In this document: one piece after another, positions 43,095 through 53,312 of the stretch | How the letters are laid out: the number at the start of each line of letters is the position of its first letter | Position numbering within the stretch: the first letter of the stretch is position 1 | Source: Lysobacter enzymogenes | GTDB lineage: Bacteria; Pseudomonadota; Gammaproteobacteria; Xanthomonadales; Xanthomonadaceae | NCBI RefSeq assembly: GCF_023617245.1 | Contig: NZ_CP067396.1 | Location: 1,116,001-1,180,000 of the forward strand | Length of the DNA stretch: 64,000 bases | Direction: 5' to 3' | Notes under the pieces: generated by a model | What the model saw: the letters and a program-made list of their open reading frames with translations, nothing else | The model's database searches: none | What the model was told of the DNA's origin: nothing | Program-made: the position numbers and the translations under genes

Positions 43095-44022
43095 GCGGCG
43101 CGAACGCCGCGGACGCGCCGCGCCGGCTGCTGGTGACCGGCGGCAGCGGATTCGTCGGCCGCTACGTCGAGGCGGCGGTGCGCGCCGGCGATTTCGGCGA
43201 CTACGAATTCCACACTCCCGACCAGGGCTGGGACATCCGCGACGCCGAGGCGGTGAACCGCGCGGTCGAGGAACTGCGTCCGCACGCGGTGCTGCACCTG
43301 GCCGCGCAGAGCTTCGTGCCGCGCTCGTTCGAAGACCCGCGCGAGACCTTCGAGATCAACACCCTGGGCACGCTGAACTTGCTGCAGGCGCTCAAGCGCG
43401 CCGGGTTCGACGGGCGCCTGCTCTACATCAGTTCCGGCGACGTGTACGGCCAGGTGGCCGAGGCGCAGATGCCGGTGACCGAGGCGCTGCTGCCGGCGCC
43501 GCGCAATCCCTACGCGGTCAGCAAGCTCGCCGCCGAGCAGCTGTGCCTGCAGTGGCAGCGCAGCGAGGGGCTGGACGCGATCGTGCTGCGCCCGTTCAAC
43601 CATATCGGCCCGGGCCAGGGCCGGCAGTTCGTGCTGCCGGCGCTGGCCAGCCAGGTGGCGGCGATCGCCCAGGGCCGGCAGGCGCCGGTGATCGAGGCCG
43701 GCGACATCGACACCACCCGCGATTTCACCGACGTGCGCGACATCGTCGCCGCCTACGCCGCGGCCTTGCGCGACGGCGTGTCCGGCCAGCTGTACCTGGT
43801 CGCCTCGGGGGTGGAGCGCAAGGTGCGCGACCTGCTCGAAGCGATGTGCCGGATCGAAGGCGTGCAGGTCGAGGTCCGCCAGGACCCGGCCAAGCTGCGC
43901 CGCGCCGAGCAGCGGCGGATGGTCGGCTCGGCCGGCGCGCTGCGCGAGGCGACCGGTTGGGCGCCGCGCATCCCCATGGAACAGACCCTGCAAGACATTC
44001 TTCTCGATCAGCGGAACCAGTC

Positions 44023-44026
<4 letters not shown>
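43091..44026 (+). CDS. rmd: NAD(P)-dependent sugar-nucleotide reductase (GDP-4-dehydro-6-deoxymannose reductase type)
   Basis: A 311-residue extended short-chain dehydrogenase. LLVTGGSGFVGRYVEAAV gives the dinucleotide loop; LHLAAQSFVPRSFEDP, SSGDVYGQ and the catalytic Tyr/Lys in NPYAVSKLAAEQ follow. LRPFNHIGPGQGRQFVLP is typical of Rmd proteins. Next to gmd, the expected reaction is reduction of GDP-4-dehydro-6-deoxy-mannose to GDP-D-rhamnose, although a GDP-talose or other product cannot be excluded. It overlaps both neighbours by ATGA. Confidence 0.85.
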
Positions 44027-44997
<971 letters not shown>

Positions 44998-45003
44998 GCG
45001 CTA

Positions 45004-45033
45004 CCGCCGGCTCGGGGGAGGGCGGGCCGGCGG
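45004..45033 (+). promoter_or_regulatory. Intercistronic hairpin between gmd and the triple glycosyltransferase
   Basis: An 8-base-pair stem CCGCCGGC / GCCGGCGG with a G-rich 14-base loop, 6 bases after the gmd stop. It has no T-run. It may protect or partly end the upstream message, since the following gene is the only one in the operon with a spacer (72 bases). Confidence 0.45.
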
Positions 45034-45069
45034 CGATCCAAAGATTTAAAGGAATGACCGGAACTGGAA

Positions 45070-48000
45070 ATGGCAGAGAAGCGACGTAAGCTACTGGCGA
45101 TCAACTTCTTCCCGGCCTTCGTGCCGCCGCGGAGCGGGGGAGAGCAGCGTTACTACATGCTGTATCGCTATCTCAGCGAAGCCTTCGACGTGACCCTGCT
45201 GTCGGCGACCTACGCCGACGCCAAGACCGAGACCATCGAGCACTCGCCGGGCTTCCGCGAGATCCGCGTGCCCAAGCCGCGCGAGGCCGACCAGATCCAC
45301 TGGAAGCTCGACAACGAACGCATCGGCCCGGAATGCTCGGGCCTGGCGCTGGCGCTGGCCGGCGAGTTCGATACCGAACTGGGCCGGCGCATGGGCGAGC
45401 TGGTGCGCGCGGCCGACGTGGTCGTGCACGAGTCGCCGTTCACCCTGCCGTACGACCGCGGCGCCGGCAGCGACGGCAAGCTGCGCATGTACAACGCCTA
45501 CAACGTCGAGTACCGGCTCGCCGAGCAGATGTTCGAGGGCGAAATCGGCCGCCGCGGCGCCGCGTTCGTGCGCGAGCTGGAAGCGCGCCTGCTGGGCTGC
45601 TGCTCGGCGCTGCTGGCGATCAGCGAAGAAGAGCGCGTCGAGTTCCACGACGCGTTCGGTTTCCCATCCGAGCGCATTTTCCTCGCGCCCAACGGCTACG
45701 AGCCGGTCGCCGCGCCCGAGCCGGCGCCGGCGCGCGAGCGCTCGGCGCTGTTCCTGGGCAGCGCGCATCCGCCGAACGTGGAAGCGCTGGCGTTCATCGC
45801 CGAGGAACTGGCGCCGGCGCTGAAGGACGTCACCTTCTATGCGCTGGGCTCGGTCTGCAAGGCCTACGACAAGCCGGTGCCGGCCAACGTGAAGCTGCTG
45901 GGCTTCGTCGACGCGGCCGAGAAGGACGCGCTGTTGTGGCGCTGCGGCGCGGCGATCAACCCGCTGCGCAGCGGCGCCGGCACCAACCTGAAGATGCTCG
46001 ATTACATGGGCCACGCCGCGCCGGTGCTGTCCACGCCGATCGGCGCGCGCGGCCTGGAGATCGAGGCCGGCACGCAGGCCGCGATCAGCGAACTCGACGG
46101 CTTCGCCGGCGCGTTGCGCGGCCTGCTCGACGACGCCGGCGCGAGCCGCGCGCTGGGCGAGCGCGGCGCCGGGTTCGCGCGCGCGCGCTACACCTGGGAA
46201 GCCATCGCCGCGCGCAGCGCGCAGGCGATCGCGCAAACCCTGTCGGCGCCGGCCGTCGCCAGCGCGCGCAAGCGCATCCTGGCGGTGTGCGACTACGAAA
46301 CCCACCGCGCCGCCGGCGGCGGCCAGGTGCGGATCAACGAACTGCTGACCGAGCTGGGGCGCGAGTTCGACGTCACCCTGCTGTGCCTGAACAACGGCGA
46401 GAGCGAGGAGCGCTGCACGATCGCCCCGGGCGTGATCCAGCGCTCGATCCCCAAGACCGCCGCGCACCGCCGCGAGGACGTCAAGTCGCTCAAGGGCTAC
46501 AGCGTGTCGGTGGCCGATCTGGTCGCGGCCAAGCACTGCCTGGACAACGAAGCGCTGCTGGCGGCGTTCCGCGAGGAGCTCGCGCGCGCCGATCTGGTCG
46601 ACTTCGAACACTGCTTCCTGGCGCCGCTGCTGTCGCTGGTGCCGCAGGCGATGCCGGTGGTGCATTCCTCGCACAACGTCGAGGCCGAACTCAAGCGCGA
46701 ACTGCTGGCCTCGCGCGAGGACGGCGACAAGTGGATCGAGCTGGCCGAACAACTCGAGCGCGAGGTCGCGTCGCGCGCCGACCTGGTGTTCTGCGTGTCC
46801 GACGCCGACGCCGCGCGCCTGCGCGAGCGCTACGGCGCGCGCCGGGTGCTGACCGTGGAGAACGGCGTGCGCCTGCCGCAGGTGCACCGCAACGGCCTGG
46901 CGCGCGAGGAGCGGCCGGAACAGCCGCCGCTGGCGGTGTTCGTCGGCAGCGCGCATCCGCCGAACGTGCGCGCCGCGCAGTTCATCGTCGATGAGCTGGC
47001 CGCGCGCAATCCGCGGGTCAACTTCGCCCTGGTCGGCTCGGTGTGCGAGGCGATCGACGTGGCCGAGGTACCGCCCAACGTGGCCCTGCTCGGCTTCCTG
47101 AGCCTGGCCGACAAGCAGGCGCTGTTCGCGCTGGCCGATCTGGCGGTGAATCCGCTGTTCGAAGGCGGCGGCTCCAGCCTCAAGGTGCCCGACTTCCTCG
47201 CCGCGGGCCTGCCGCTGCTGACCTCGCCGATCGGCGTGCGCGGATTCGGCGGCCTGCGCGCGGGCACCCACTACATCGAGGCCGGTCCCGAGGCGATGGC
47301 CGAGTGGATCCCCAAGCTCTGCGGCGACCGCGGCCTGAGCGCGCGCATTTCCGCCGAGGCCATGGACTACGTCGCCACCCATCTGGACTGGCGCGTGCTC
47401 GGCGGGCGCATGCGCCGCGAGCTGCGCCAGCTGATCGGCCGCGACGGCCCGTGCCGGATGCTGGTGCTGACCTACCGCTTCGGCGAACCGGCGCGCGGCG
47501 GCGCCGAGGTCTACCTGCTCAACCTGCTGCGCGCGCTGGAAAAGCGCGAGGGTCTGGAGATCGACGTGGTCGCCCCGGCGGTCGGGCCGATCCACGACCG
47601 CCTGCATTTCTCCGCCGACTACGAACCGCCGACCGCGGCCGACGGCGTGCCGACGATGAAGGGACAGGTGCGCCTGTTCCGGCCCGATCCGCCGCCGGCG
47701 GACCGCTTCGCCCAGGCCGCGATCCTGAATTCGGCGTGGATGCAGGAGTCGCTGCGCATCGGCGCCGATCTCGCGGTGGACATCGGCCCGGGCCTGCTCG
47801 GCGGCTGGAACTATCCCGAGCGCAGCGACGGCCGGGTGGTGCGCTGGACCGGGCGGATCGCCCAGGCGCTGCTGCCCGAGGGCAGCGAAGGCGTGCGCAT
47901 CGCCGGCGTGGCCTTGCAGCCGGTGCGGGTGTCGGTGCGCGTGGACGACATCGAACTGGAGGCCAAGAACGTCTCCGGCCGGTTCTCGTTCCGGCATTCC

Positions 48001-49185
48001 TTCGCCGGTCCCGGCACCTTGCTCGAGCTGCGCGTGTCGGCGCTGATGCACAGCGAGGACGATGCGCGCGAACTGGGCGTGATCGTGTCCGCCATCGATG
48101 CCGTCGGCGCCGACGGCGAGACCGCCGCGATCGATCTGGGCGAGGGCATGGAAGAGCGCGCGCGCCGCGCCGCGCCGGAGCGCTGGATCGGCGAACTGAT
48201 CGCCGCGGCCAAGCGCCGTGCGCGCGACGTCGACCGCCGCTTCTGCAGGATCCGCGGCCCGCACAGCGCCGAGATGGAGCGCTGGCTGGATCGGCATGCC
48301 GCCGATTACGACGTGATCCTGGCCCAGGGCGTGCCGTTCGCCAGCTCGCTGCTGGGCGTGCGCACGGCGGCGCGGCACGGGCTGCCGTCGATCGTGCTGC
48401 CGCATTTCCACATGGAAGACCGCTACTACCACTGGCGCGATTTCTACGACGCGTTCGCCGCCGCCGACCGGGTGCTGGCGTTCCCCGAGGAAAGCCGGCG
48501 CGCGTTCTTCGACAAGGTCGGCGCGCATTCGGTGGGCATCGCCGGCGGCGGCCTGAACGCGGCCGACTTCGCTCCCGACTTCGTCGCCCGCGGGCGCGAA
48601 GCGTTCGCCCGCGTGCACCGCGGCGAGCGCCCGTTCGTGCTGGTGCTGGGGCGCAAGACCGCGGCCAAGCATTACGCCGCGACGGTGCAGGCGTGCCAGC
48701 GCCTGAACGCGGCCGGCACCGGCGTCGACGTGGTGCTGATCGGCCCGGACGACGACGGCGCGCCATTGGCCGGCGAGGGCGTGTATTACTATGGCCCGCA
48801 GCCGCGCGAGGTGGTGGTCGGCGCGCTGTCGCAGGCGCGCTGCCTGGCCAACATGAGCGAAAGCGAGAGCTTCGGCATCGTGTTGCTGGAATCGTGGATG
48901 GCGGGCCGCCCGGTGGTCGCGCGCGGTTCCACCGCCGCGTTCGCCGAGCTGGTCGAAGAAGGGGAAAACGGGTATCTGGCCGACTCGGTGGACGAGTTGG
49001 CCGCGCAACTCAAGCGTTATATCGACGATCGCGACCTGGCCGACCGGCACGGCGCGGCGGGACGCGACATCGCCCGCGGCTTCGGGTGGGACGGGGTGGC
49101 AGACAGGCTTTGGGACATTGTCTCGGGAGTTTTGGATGAACGACGTTTCGGCGCTGCACGAGAGGGTGCTCCACCAGCTGCATAG
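45070..49185 (+). CDS. Giant three-module glycosyltransferase
   Basis: A 1371-residue protein made of three GT-B/GT4 modules. Module 1 (about 1-395) starts RRKLLAINFFPAFVPPRSGG; module 2 (about 398-790) starts RKRILAVCDYETHRAAGGG. They share GSAHPPNV at about 229 and 625, GSVC, LLGF and the end TSPIG-VRG, so one arose from the other. Module 3 (about 795-1365) starts CRMLVLTYRFGEPARGGAEV and ends with ESESFGIVLLESWMAGRPVV. It carries an inserted beta-rich segment at about 885-1015 (WNYPERSDGRVVRWTG onward) that may bind sugar. In ABC-exporter pathways such multi-domain enzymes polymerise the repeat unit. No frameshift is seen. Confidence 0.9.
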   Translation: MAEKRRKLLAINFFPAFVPPRSGGEQRYYMLYRYLSEAFDVTLLSATYADAKTETIEHSPGFREIRVPKPREADQIHWKLDNERIGPECSGLALALAGEFDTELGRRMGELVRAADVVVHESPFTLPYDRGAGSDGKLRMYNAYNVEYRLAEQMFEGEIGRRGAAFVRELEARLLGCCSALLAISEEERVEFHDAFGFPSERIFLAPNGYEPVAAPEPAPARERSALFLGSAHPPNVEALAFIAEELAPALKDVTFYALGSVCKAYDKPVPANVKLLGFVDAAEKDALLWRCGAAINPLRSGAGTNLKMLDYMGHAAPVLSTPIGARGLEIEAGTQAAISELDGFAGALRGLLDDAGASRALGERGAGFARARYTWEAIAARSAQAIAQTLSAPAVASARKRILAVCDYETHRAAGGGQVRINELLTELGREFDVTLLCLNNGESEERCTIAPGVIQRSIPKTAAHRREDVKSLKGYSVSVADLVAAKHCLDNEALLAAFREELARADLVDFEHCFLAPLLSLVPQAMPVVHSSHNVEAELKRELLASREDGDKWIELAEQLEREVASRADLVFCVSDADAARLRERYGARRVLTVENGVRLPQVHRNGLAREERPEQPPLAVFVGSAHPPNVRAAQFIVDELAARNPRVNFALVGSVCEAIDVAEVPPNVALLGFLSLADKQALFALADLAVNPLFEGGGSSLKVPDFLAAGLPLLTSPIGVRGFGGLRAGTHYIEAGPEAMAEWIPKLCGDRGLSARISAEAMDYVATHLDWRVLGGRMRRELRQLIGRDGPCRMLVLTYRFGEPARGGAEVYLLNLLRALEKREGLEIDVVAPAVGPIHDRLHFSADYEPPTAADGVPTMKGQVRLFRPDPPPADRFAQAAILNSAWMQESLRIGADLAVDIGPGLLGGWNYPERSDGRVVRWTGRIAQALLPEGSEGVRIAGVALQPVRVSVRVDDIELEAKNVSGRFSFRHSFAGPGTLLELRVSALMHSEDDARELGVIVSAIDAVGADGETAAIDLGEGMEERARRAAPERWIGELIAAAKRRARDVDRRFCRIRGPHSAEMERWLDRHAADYDVILAQGVPFASSLLGVRTAARHGLPSIVLPHFHMEDRYYHWRDFYDAFAAADRVLAFPEESRRAFFDKVGAHSVGIAGGGLNAADFAPDFVARGREAFARVHRGERPFVLVLGRKTAAKHYAATVQACQRLNAAGTGVDVVLIGPDDDGAPLAGEGVYYYGPQPREVVVGALSQARCLANMSESESFGIVLLESWMAGRPVVARGSTAAFAELVEEGENGYLADSVDELAAQLKRYIDDRDLADRHGAAGRDIARGFGWDGVADRLWDIVSGVLDERRFGAAREGAPPAA

Positions 49186-50713
49186 CAAGAGCATCCACGA
49201 TCCCGATTTCCGGGCCCTGGACTGGATCGGGCGGCAGATGCGGCCGCTGCGCACGGTGCTGGATGTCGGCGCCAACGGCGGCCAGACCGTGGCGACCCTG
49301 CGCGCCGTGCTCGGCGGCGACGTCGCGATCCACTGCTTCGAAGCCAACCCGCGGCTGTGGCCGGGGCTGGACCGCATCGCCGGACTGGCCGACGGCGCGA
49401 TCGAGATCCACCGCTGCGGCCTCGGCGCCGAGCCCGGCGAACTGACCTTGCTGGTGCCCTCGGTGGACGGCGTGGTTTACCTGGAAGAGTCGTCGCTGGA
49501 CCCGGCGCAGTTCGACAAGCCCTGGGTGCGCGAGAAGTACCAGGAGCGCGGTGGCCTGGAACTGGAATCGGTGCGCGTGCCGATCGTGCGCGGCGACGAT
49601 TTCCAACTGCAGCCGGACCTGATCAAGGTCGACGTCGAAGGTTTCGAAGCGCAGGCCCTGCGCGGGCTGGTCGAGACCATCCGCCGCTGCCGGCCCGCGC
49701 TGCTGGTCGAGAACAGCGACTGGCACAACGTCACCGAATTGCTGGACGGGCTGGATTACGCGCCTTATCGCTGGGAAGGCGAGGGCATGGCGAAGTTCCA
49801 CGGCGCCTGCACCAACACGTTCTACCTGCCGCGCGAGCTGGCGCTGGAGCTGATCGACGCCGCGCCCGAGCCGGCCGAATCCTCCGCCGAATCCGCCGCC
49901 GAACCGGCGGTCGCCGCCGGCGGCTACGACGAAGCCAGCGACGTCGCCGCCCACCGCGCCGAAGTCGATTACGCGTTCGAAGTGCTGGCGCAGTGCGGCG
50001 CGCTGCCCGCCGCCGATGCGCTGGTGCTCGACGTCGGCGGCGGCGCCGGCGCGCACAGCGCGATGATCGCCGGCCGGGTCGGCCGCATCTACTGCAGCGA
50101 CTTCAGCGACCAGAACGCGCGTTTCGGCGGCGAACTGGTCAAGCTGCTGCAGGAAAAAGCCCAGCGCAACGGCTACGAACTGCCGTCCGGGCGGCTGGAG
50201 TTCCACCGCGTCGACGCGATGGACCTGATCTACCGCGACGGCTTGTTCGACGCGATCTTCTCCTTCGATGCGTTCGAACACATTCCCGATCCGGCCAAGG
50301 CGCTGAGCGAGATGCTGCGCGTGCTCAAGCCCGGCGGGACGATCTGCATGAAGTTCGATCCGATGTGGACCTGCGACAGCGGCAGCCACTTCCAGTACCG
50401 CGTGCCGGAGCCGTGGCAGCACCTGCTCAGCGACGACGACGCATTCGTCGCCGCGCTCAAGCGCGCCGGCGGCAGCGACGGCGAGGCCGAGGAATACCGC
50501 TACGCGATGAACCGCCGGCGTCTGGCCGACTACCGCGCGGCGTTCGATTCGGTGCGCGCGCGGGCCGAGTTCCTGCACGAGTCGGAATGGGCTGGCTGCG
50601 CGCATCCCGACGGCGAGGCGCATCCGAACTTCGCGCGCTGCCTGGAGCGCGGCTACACCCGCGAGGAACTGCTGCTGCGCGGCATGCGCAAGGTGATCCG
50701 CAAGCGCGGCTGA
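49136..50713 (+). CDS. FkbM methyltransferase fused to a second SAM methyltransferase
   Basis: A 525-residue bifunctional protein. Residues 1-240 are an FkbM-type methyltransferase: TVLDVGANGGQTVATL, HCFEANPRLW and IKVDVEGFEAQALRGL. An Ala/Glu/Pro linker (about 243-265) leads to a class I methyltransferase (270-525) with LVLDVGGGAGAHSAMIAG, FDAIFSFDAFEHIPDPAKAL and RVLKPGGTICMKFDP. The gene overlaps the glycosyltransferase by 50 bases, with GGGAG before its ATG. It probably O-methylates two positions of the polysaccharide or its end. It is the last gene of the operon on this strand. Confidence 0.9.
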   Translation: MNDVSALHERVLHQLHSKSIHDPDFRALDWIGRQMRPLRTVLDVGANGGQTVATLRAVLGGDVAIHCFEANPRLWPGLDRIAGLADGAIEIHRCGLGAEPGELTLLVPSVDGVVYLEESSLDPAQFDKPWVREKYQERGGLELESVRVPIVRGDDFQLQPDLIKVDVEGFEAQALRGLVETIRRCRPALLVENSDWHNVTELLDGLDYAPYRWEGEGMAKFHGACTNTFYLPRELALELIDAAPEPAESSAESAAEPAVAAGGYDEASDVAAHRAEVDYAFEVLAQCGALPAADALVLDVGGGAGAHSAMIAGRVGRIYCSDFSDQNARFGGELVKLLQEKAQRNGYELPSGRLEFHRVDAMDLIYRDGLFDAIFSFDAFEHIPDPAKALSEMLRVLKPGGTICMKFDPMWTCDSGSHFQYRVPEPWQHLLSDDDAFVAALKRAGGSDGEAEEYRYAMNRRRLADYRAAFDSVRARAEFLHESEWAGCAHPDGEAHPNFARCLERGYTREELLLRGMRKVIRKRG

Positions 50714-50737
50714 GGCCCGCGCCGGCGGCGGGCGGGC

Positions 50738-51277
50738 TCAGGGATCGACGGTGAGGTCGTAGTGCAGCGGCCCCACCCCGGCCGCTTCCAGCGACGTGCC
50801 GTCGGCGTCGGTCAGCACCAGCTTCAGCAGCACGCGGCCGGCGGCCGGCGGCGCGACCAGGGTGAATTGCTCAGCGCCGGACACACCCGAACCGACTCCG
50901 GTCTTGCGCTCGATGGTCACGGTCGGCGCGCGCGCGGCATAGGTCGTGGGTTCCAGCCAGCTCGCCGACAGGCGCAGGGAATCGGCGGTGCCGGCGGCGA
51001 GCCAGACTTCGCTGCCGTTGCTGATGCTGATGCCCAGGGCGAACGGCTGGCCGGCCTTGACCGGGCCTTCCAGCTTCCAATAGTTGAGCTTGATCTTGCC
51101 GACCGACGACTCCGGCACCGCGCCGAGCTTGTACTCGGTCTCGGCGACCGGGCCCGGGATGTCCGGCGGCTTGCACGCGCACAGCGCGAGGGCCAGCGCG
51201 GCGGCGGCCGCGCCGGCGCGCAGCGGACGCGCTCGGGCCGCCCAGGCCGGGGACGGAAGGGAGGATCGTGCGCTCAT
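50738..51277 (-). CDS. Putative lipoprotein next to the polysaccharide genes
   Basis: A 179-residue protein with a long basic-hydrophobic signal and a lipobox-like ALCAC (Cys near residue 36). The mature part looks beta-rich: GKIKLNYWKLEGPVKAGQPF, LGISISNGSEVWL, LSASWLEPTTYAAR, ending in LHYDLTVDP. No family is recognised; it may be an immunoglobulin-like or sugar-binding envelope protein. CAGGAG lies 9 bases before the ATG. It converges on the FkbM gene with only 24 bases between, and is divergent from the membrane glycosyltransferase. Confidence 0.7.
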   Translation of the reverse strand: MSARSSLPSPAWAARARPLRAGAAAAALALALCACKPPDIPGPVAETEYKLGAVPESSVGKIKLNYWKLEGPVKAGQPFALGISISNGSEVWLAAGTADSLRLSASWLEPTTYAARAPTVTIERKTGVGSGVSGAEQFTLVAPPAAGRVLLKLVLTDADGTSLEAAGVGPLHYDLTVDP

Positions 51278-51339
51278 CGGGTCGGTCTCCTGCTGTGCCA
51301 GGCGCACCCCGCGAGGCACCGCGCAAGGCCGCCGCCGGT

Positions 51340-51368
51340 TTGTCCGGGAGCCGGCCGCTGGCTATAGT
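51340..51368 (+). promoter_or_regulatory. Promoter of the second glycan module
   Basis: TTGTCC at 51340-51345, a 17-base spacer and TATAGT at 51363-51368. The leader to the ATG at 51402 is about 27 bases, unusually A+T rich (GTTAATTCTACGCATAAAG). Confidence 0.7.
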
Positions 51369-51401
51369 AAGTCGTTAATTCTACGCATAAAGCAGGCTTG
51401 A

Positions 51402-53141
51402 ATGAGCAGTATCCAGGGGGCTTCGGCGGACTCCGGCGCGAGCGCGCCACGCGACTGGCCGTTGTCGACCACCGCCTGCATCCTGGCGATGGTCGCCGCG
51501 TTCTACCTGCTGCTTTCGCGCGTGGCGGCGCTCGGCCCGCCGATGGTGTTCGCCGACGAGTACAGCTATGCGGCGTGGTCGTACTGGGTGCTGCACCGCG
51601 AGGTCATGCCCGGGCAGGCGCCGCTGGTCAACAACTGGTTCTTCTCGCTGCTGTATTCGCTGGCGCATTCGCGCGGCGGCGAGTTGATCGTCAAGGCGCG
51701 CCTGCTCAACGTGCTGGTAACGGCGCTGGCGATCGTGCCGCTGTACCGCATCGCGGCGCAGGTGTACCGGCCGCGCGGCGCGCTGCTGCTGGCGATCGCG
51801 TTCGCCTGGGCGGGGCTCGGCGGCTACATCGCCTTTTTCATGCCGGAAAGCCTGTTTGCGGCGTTGTACGTGGGCCTGCTGTCGATGCTGTTCGCGTACC
51901 TGCGCCAGCCGCGCGCGTCGCTGCTGCTGTGGGCGGCGTTGCTGCACGGGCTGTTGATCGCGACCAAGCCGCACGGCCTGTTCCTGTTGCCGCCGTTCGC
52001 GCTGCTGCTGGCCGTGTACGACGCGCGCACGCGGCGCGTGGGCTGGTCGGCGTCGGCGCTGGCCATGGCGGGCTTGTATGCGGCGGCGACGGTGGCCAGC
52101 TATGTCGCGCTGGAGAGCGCGATCTTCGGCAAGCTGGTGCTCAATCCGTTCGGCGGCCACTACGGCGCGCAGTCCTCGGTCATCGAGAACGGTCTGAGCC
52201 CGGCGCTGCTGCTGAGCAAGGGCATCGTGGCGCTGCGCAACCATTTCGCGTTCCTGGCCACGCTGATGTCGCTGCCGCTGCTGCTGGTCGCGGTCAGCGC
52301 GGTGCGCAACCTGCTGCGTCCGCAGGCGCTGGAGCCGCAGTTCGCCTGGATGCGTCCGGCGGTGTGGTTCGTGCTGGCCGGCTTCGGCTGCTTCTTCGCG
52401 GTGACGCTGGTGTTCTCCGCCGCGGTCGCCGGCACCGGCATGTACGAGAGCCTGGACCGCGTGCACGGCCGCTACTACGAATTCGCGCTGGTGCCGCTGC
52501 TGATGTACGCGGTGCTGGTGGCGTCGGTGGAATGGCGCCTGTGGAGCCTGCGTCTGCGCCTGGCGGTGGCGGCGACGGTGCTGGTGGCGTCGTCGGCGGG
52601 CTACTGGTGGCTGCTGCGCGAGGTCTACCAGTACCACACCGATTTCGCGCTCGGCCTGTCGGCGTTCAACGACCGCTTCATCCGCTACAACTGCATGCTC
52701 GCCGCGTGGGCGGCGCTGGCGGTGTTCGTGCTGCGGCCGCGCCATGCCGGCAGGGCGATCCTGGCGGCGATGGTGCTGTACCTGGCATGGAACAGCACCC
52801 AGGTCGACAAGGTCCGGCGCGGGGCCAACCAGCCCGGCGCGATCGACCGCTACGGCGAGCGCATCGACCGCGAGGGCAAGCGCTCGGGCCATCAGTTCGC
52901 CTTGTTCAGGCAGCTCGACGCGGACGCCTACCGTTCCGCGTTCTACATGATCGGCGACGGCACCGCGATCTACCTGCAGCCGGGCCAGGAGTTCGACTGC
53001 CGCCTGATCGAAGGGCCGTCGACGGTGATCGCGCTGCACGGGATCGGCGTGCCGTGCGGGCTCACGCCGCGCGAGAACGAGGACGGGATATCGTTGTCCT
53101 CGACCGAGCCGGCGAAGCCGGCCCCGGCCCCGACGAAGTAG
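51402..53141 (+). CDS. GT-C type membrane glycosyltransferase
   Basis: A 579-residue membrane protein with about eleven hydrophobic helices up to residue 440 and a soluble C-terminal domain. The first loop, GPPMVFADEYSYAAWSYW, has the Asp-Glu pair typical of GT-C (GT39/GT83-like) enzymes that use lipid-linked sugars in the periplasm. LGGYIAFFMPESLFAAL and TKPHGLFLLPPFALLL fit the same fold. The gene after it encodes a GtrB-like enzyme, so this is probably the transferase of a three-part side-chain glycosylation system. The acceptor would be the polysaccharide. Confidence 0.82.
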   Translation: MSSIQGASADSGASAPRDWPLSTTACILAMVAAFYLLLSRVAALGPPMVFADEYSYAAWSYWVLHREVMPGQAPLVNNWFFSLLYSLAHSRGGELIVKARLLNVLVTALAIVPLYRIAAQVYRPRGALLLAIAFAWAGLGGYIAFFMPESLFAALYVGLLSMLFAYLRQPRASLLLWAALLHGLLIATKPHGLFLLPPFALLLAVYDARTRRVGWSASALAMAGLYAAATVASYVALESAIFGKLVLNPFGGHYGAQSSVIENGLSPALLLSKGIVALRNHFAFLATLMSLPLLLVAVSAVRNLLRPQALEPQFAWMRPAVWFVLAGFGCFFAVTLVFSAAVAGTGMYESLDRVHGRYYEFALVPLLMYAVLVASVEWRLWSLRLRLAVAATVLVASSAGYWWLLREVYQYHTDFALGLSAFNDRFIRYNCMLAAWAALAVFVLRPRHAGRAILAAMVLYLAWNSTQVDKVRRGANQPGAIDRYGERIDREGKRSGHQFALFRQLDADAYRSAFYMIGDGTAIYLQPGQEFDCRLIEGPSTVIALHGIGVPCGLTPRENEDGISLSSTEPAKPAPAPTK

Positions 53142-53312
53142 GCCGGCCGCGCCGCGCGGCCCGGGGTGCCTTGGCGCCCCGGCGCCGACGCCTGGCGGCC
53201 CTAACTCCCTGATTTACGTACCTGTCCGGTTGCGATCGGCTAAGATGGCCGACCTGCCGGCGGCGGCCGCCGCTTCGGCCCGCCCCTGCTGCAAGCCGCC
53301 CTGGAATTCCGA

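Noticed and set aside
45054..45089. An 11-codon frame (ATG at 45054) before the triple glycosyltransferase
   Set aside because: It overlaps the true start in another frame and has no known leader pattern; AAAGGA touches its ATG directly, too close for a ribosome site.
45091..49377. A 1400-codon open frame antisense to the triple glycosyltransferase
   Set aside because: It is His/Gln/Arg-rich and without motifs, a common artefact of strong codon bias in high-G+C DNA. The plus strand has clear domain motifs.
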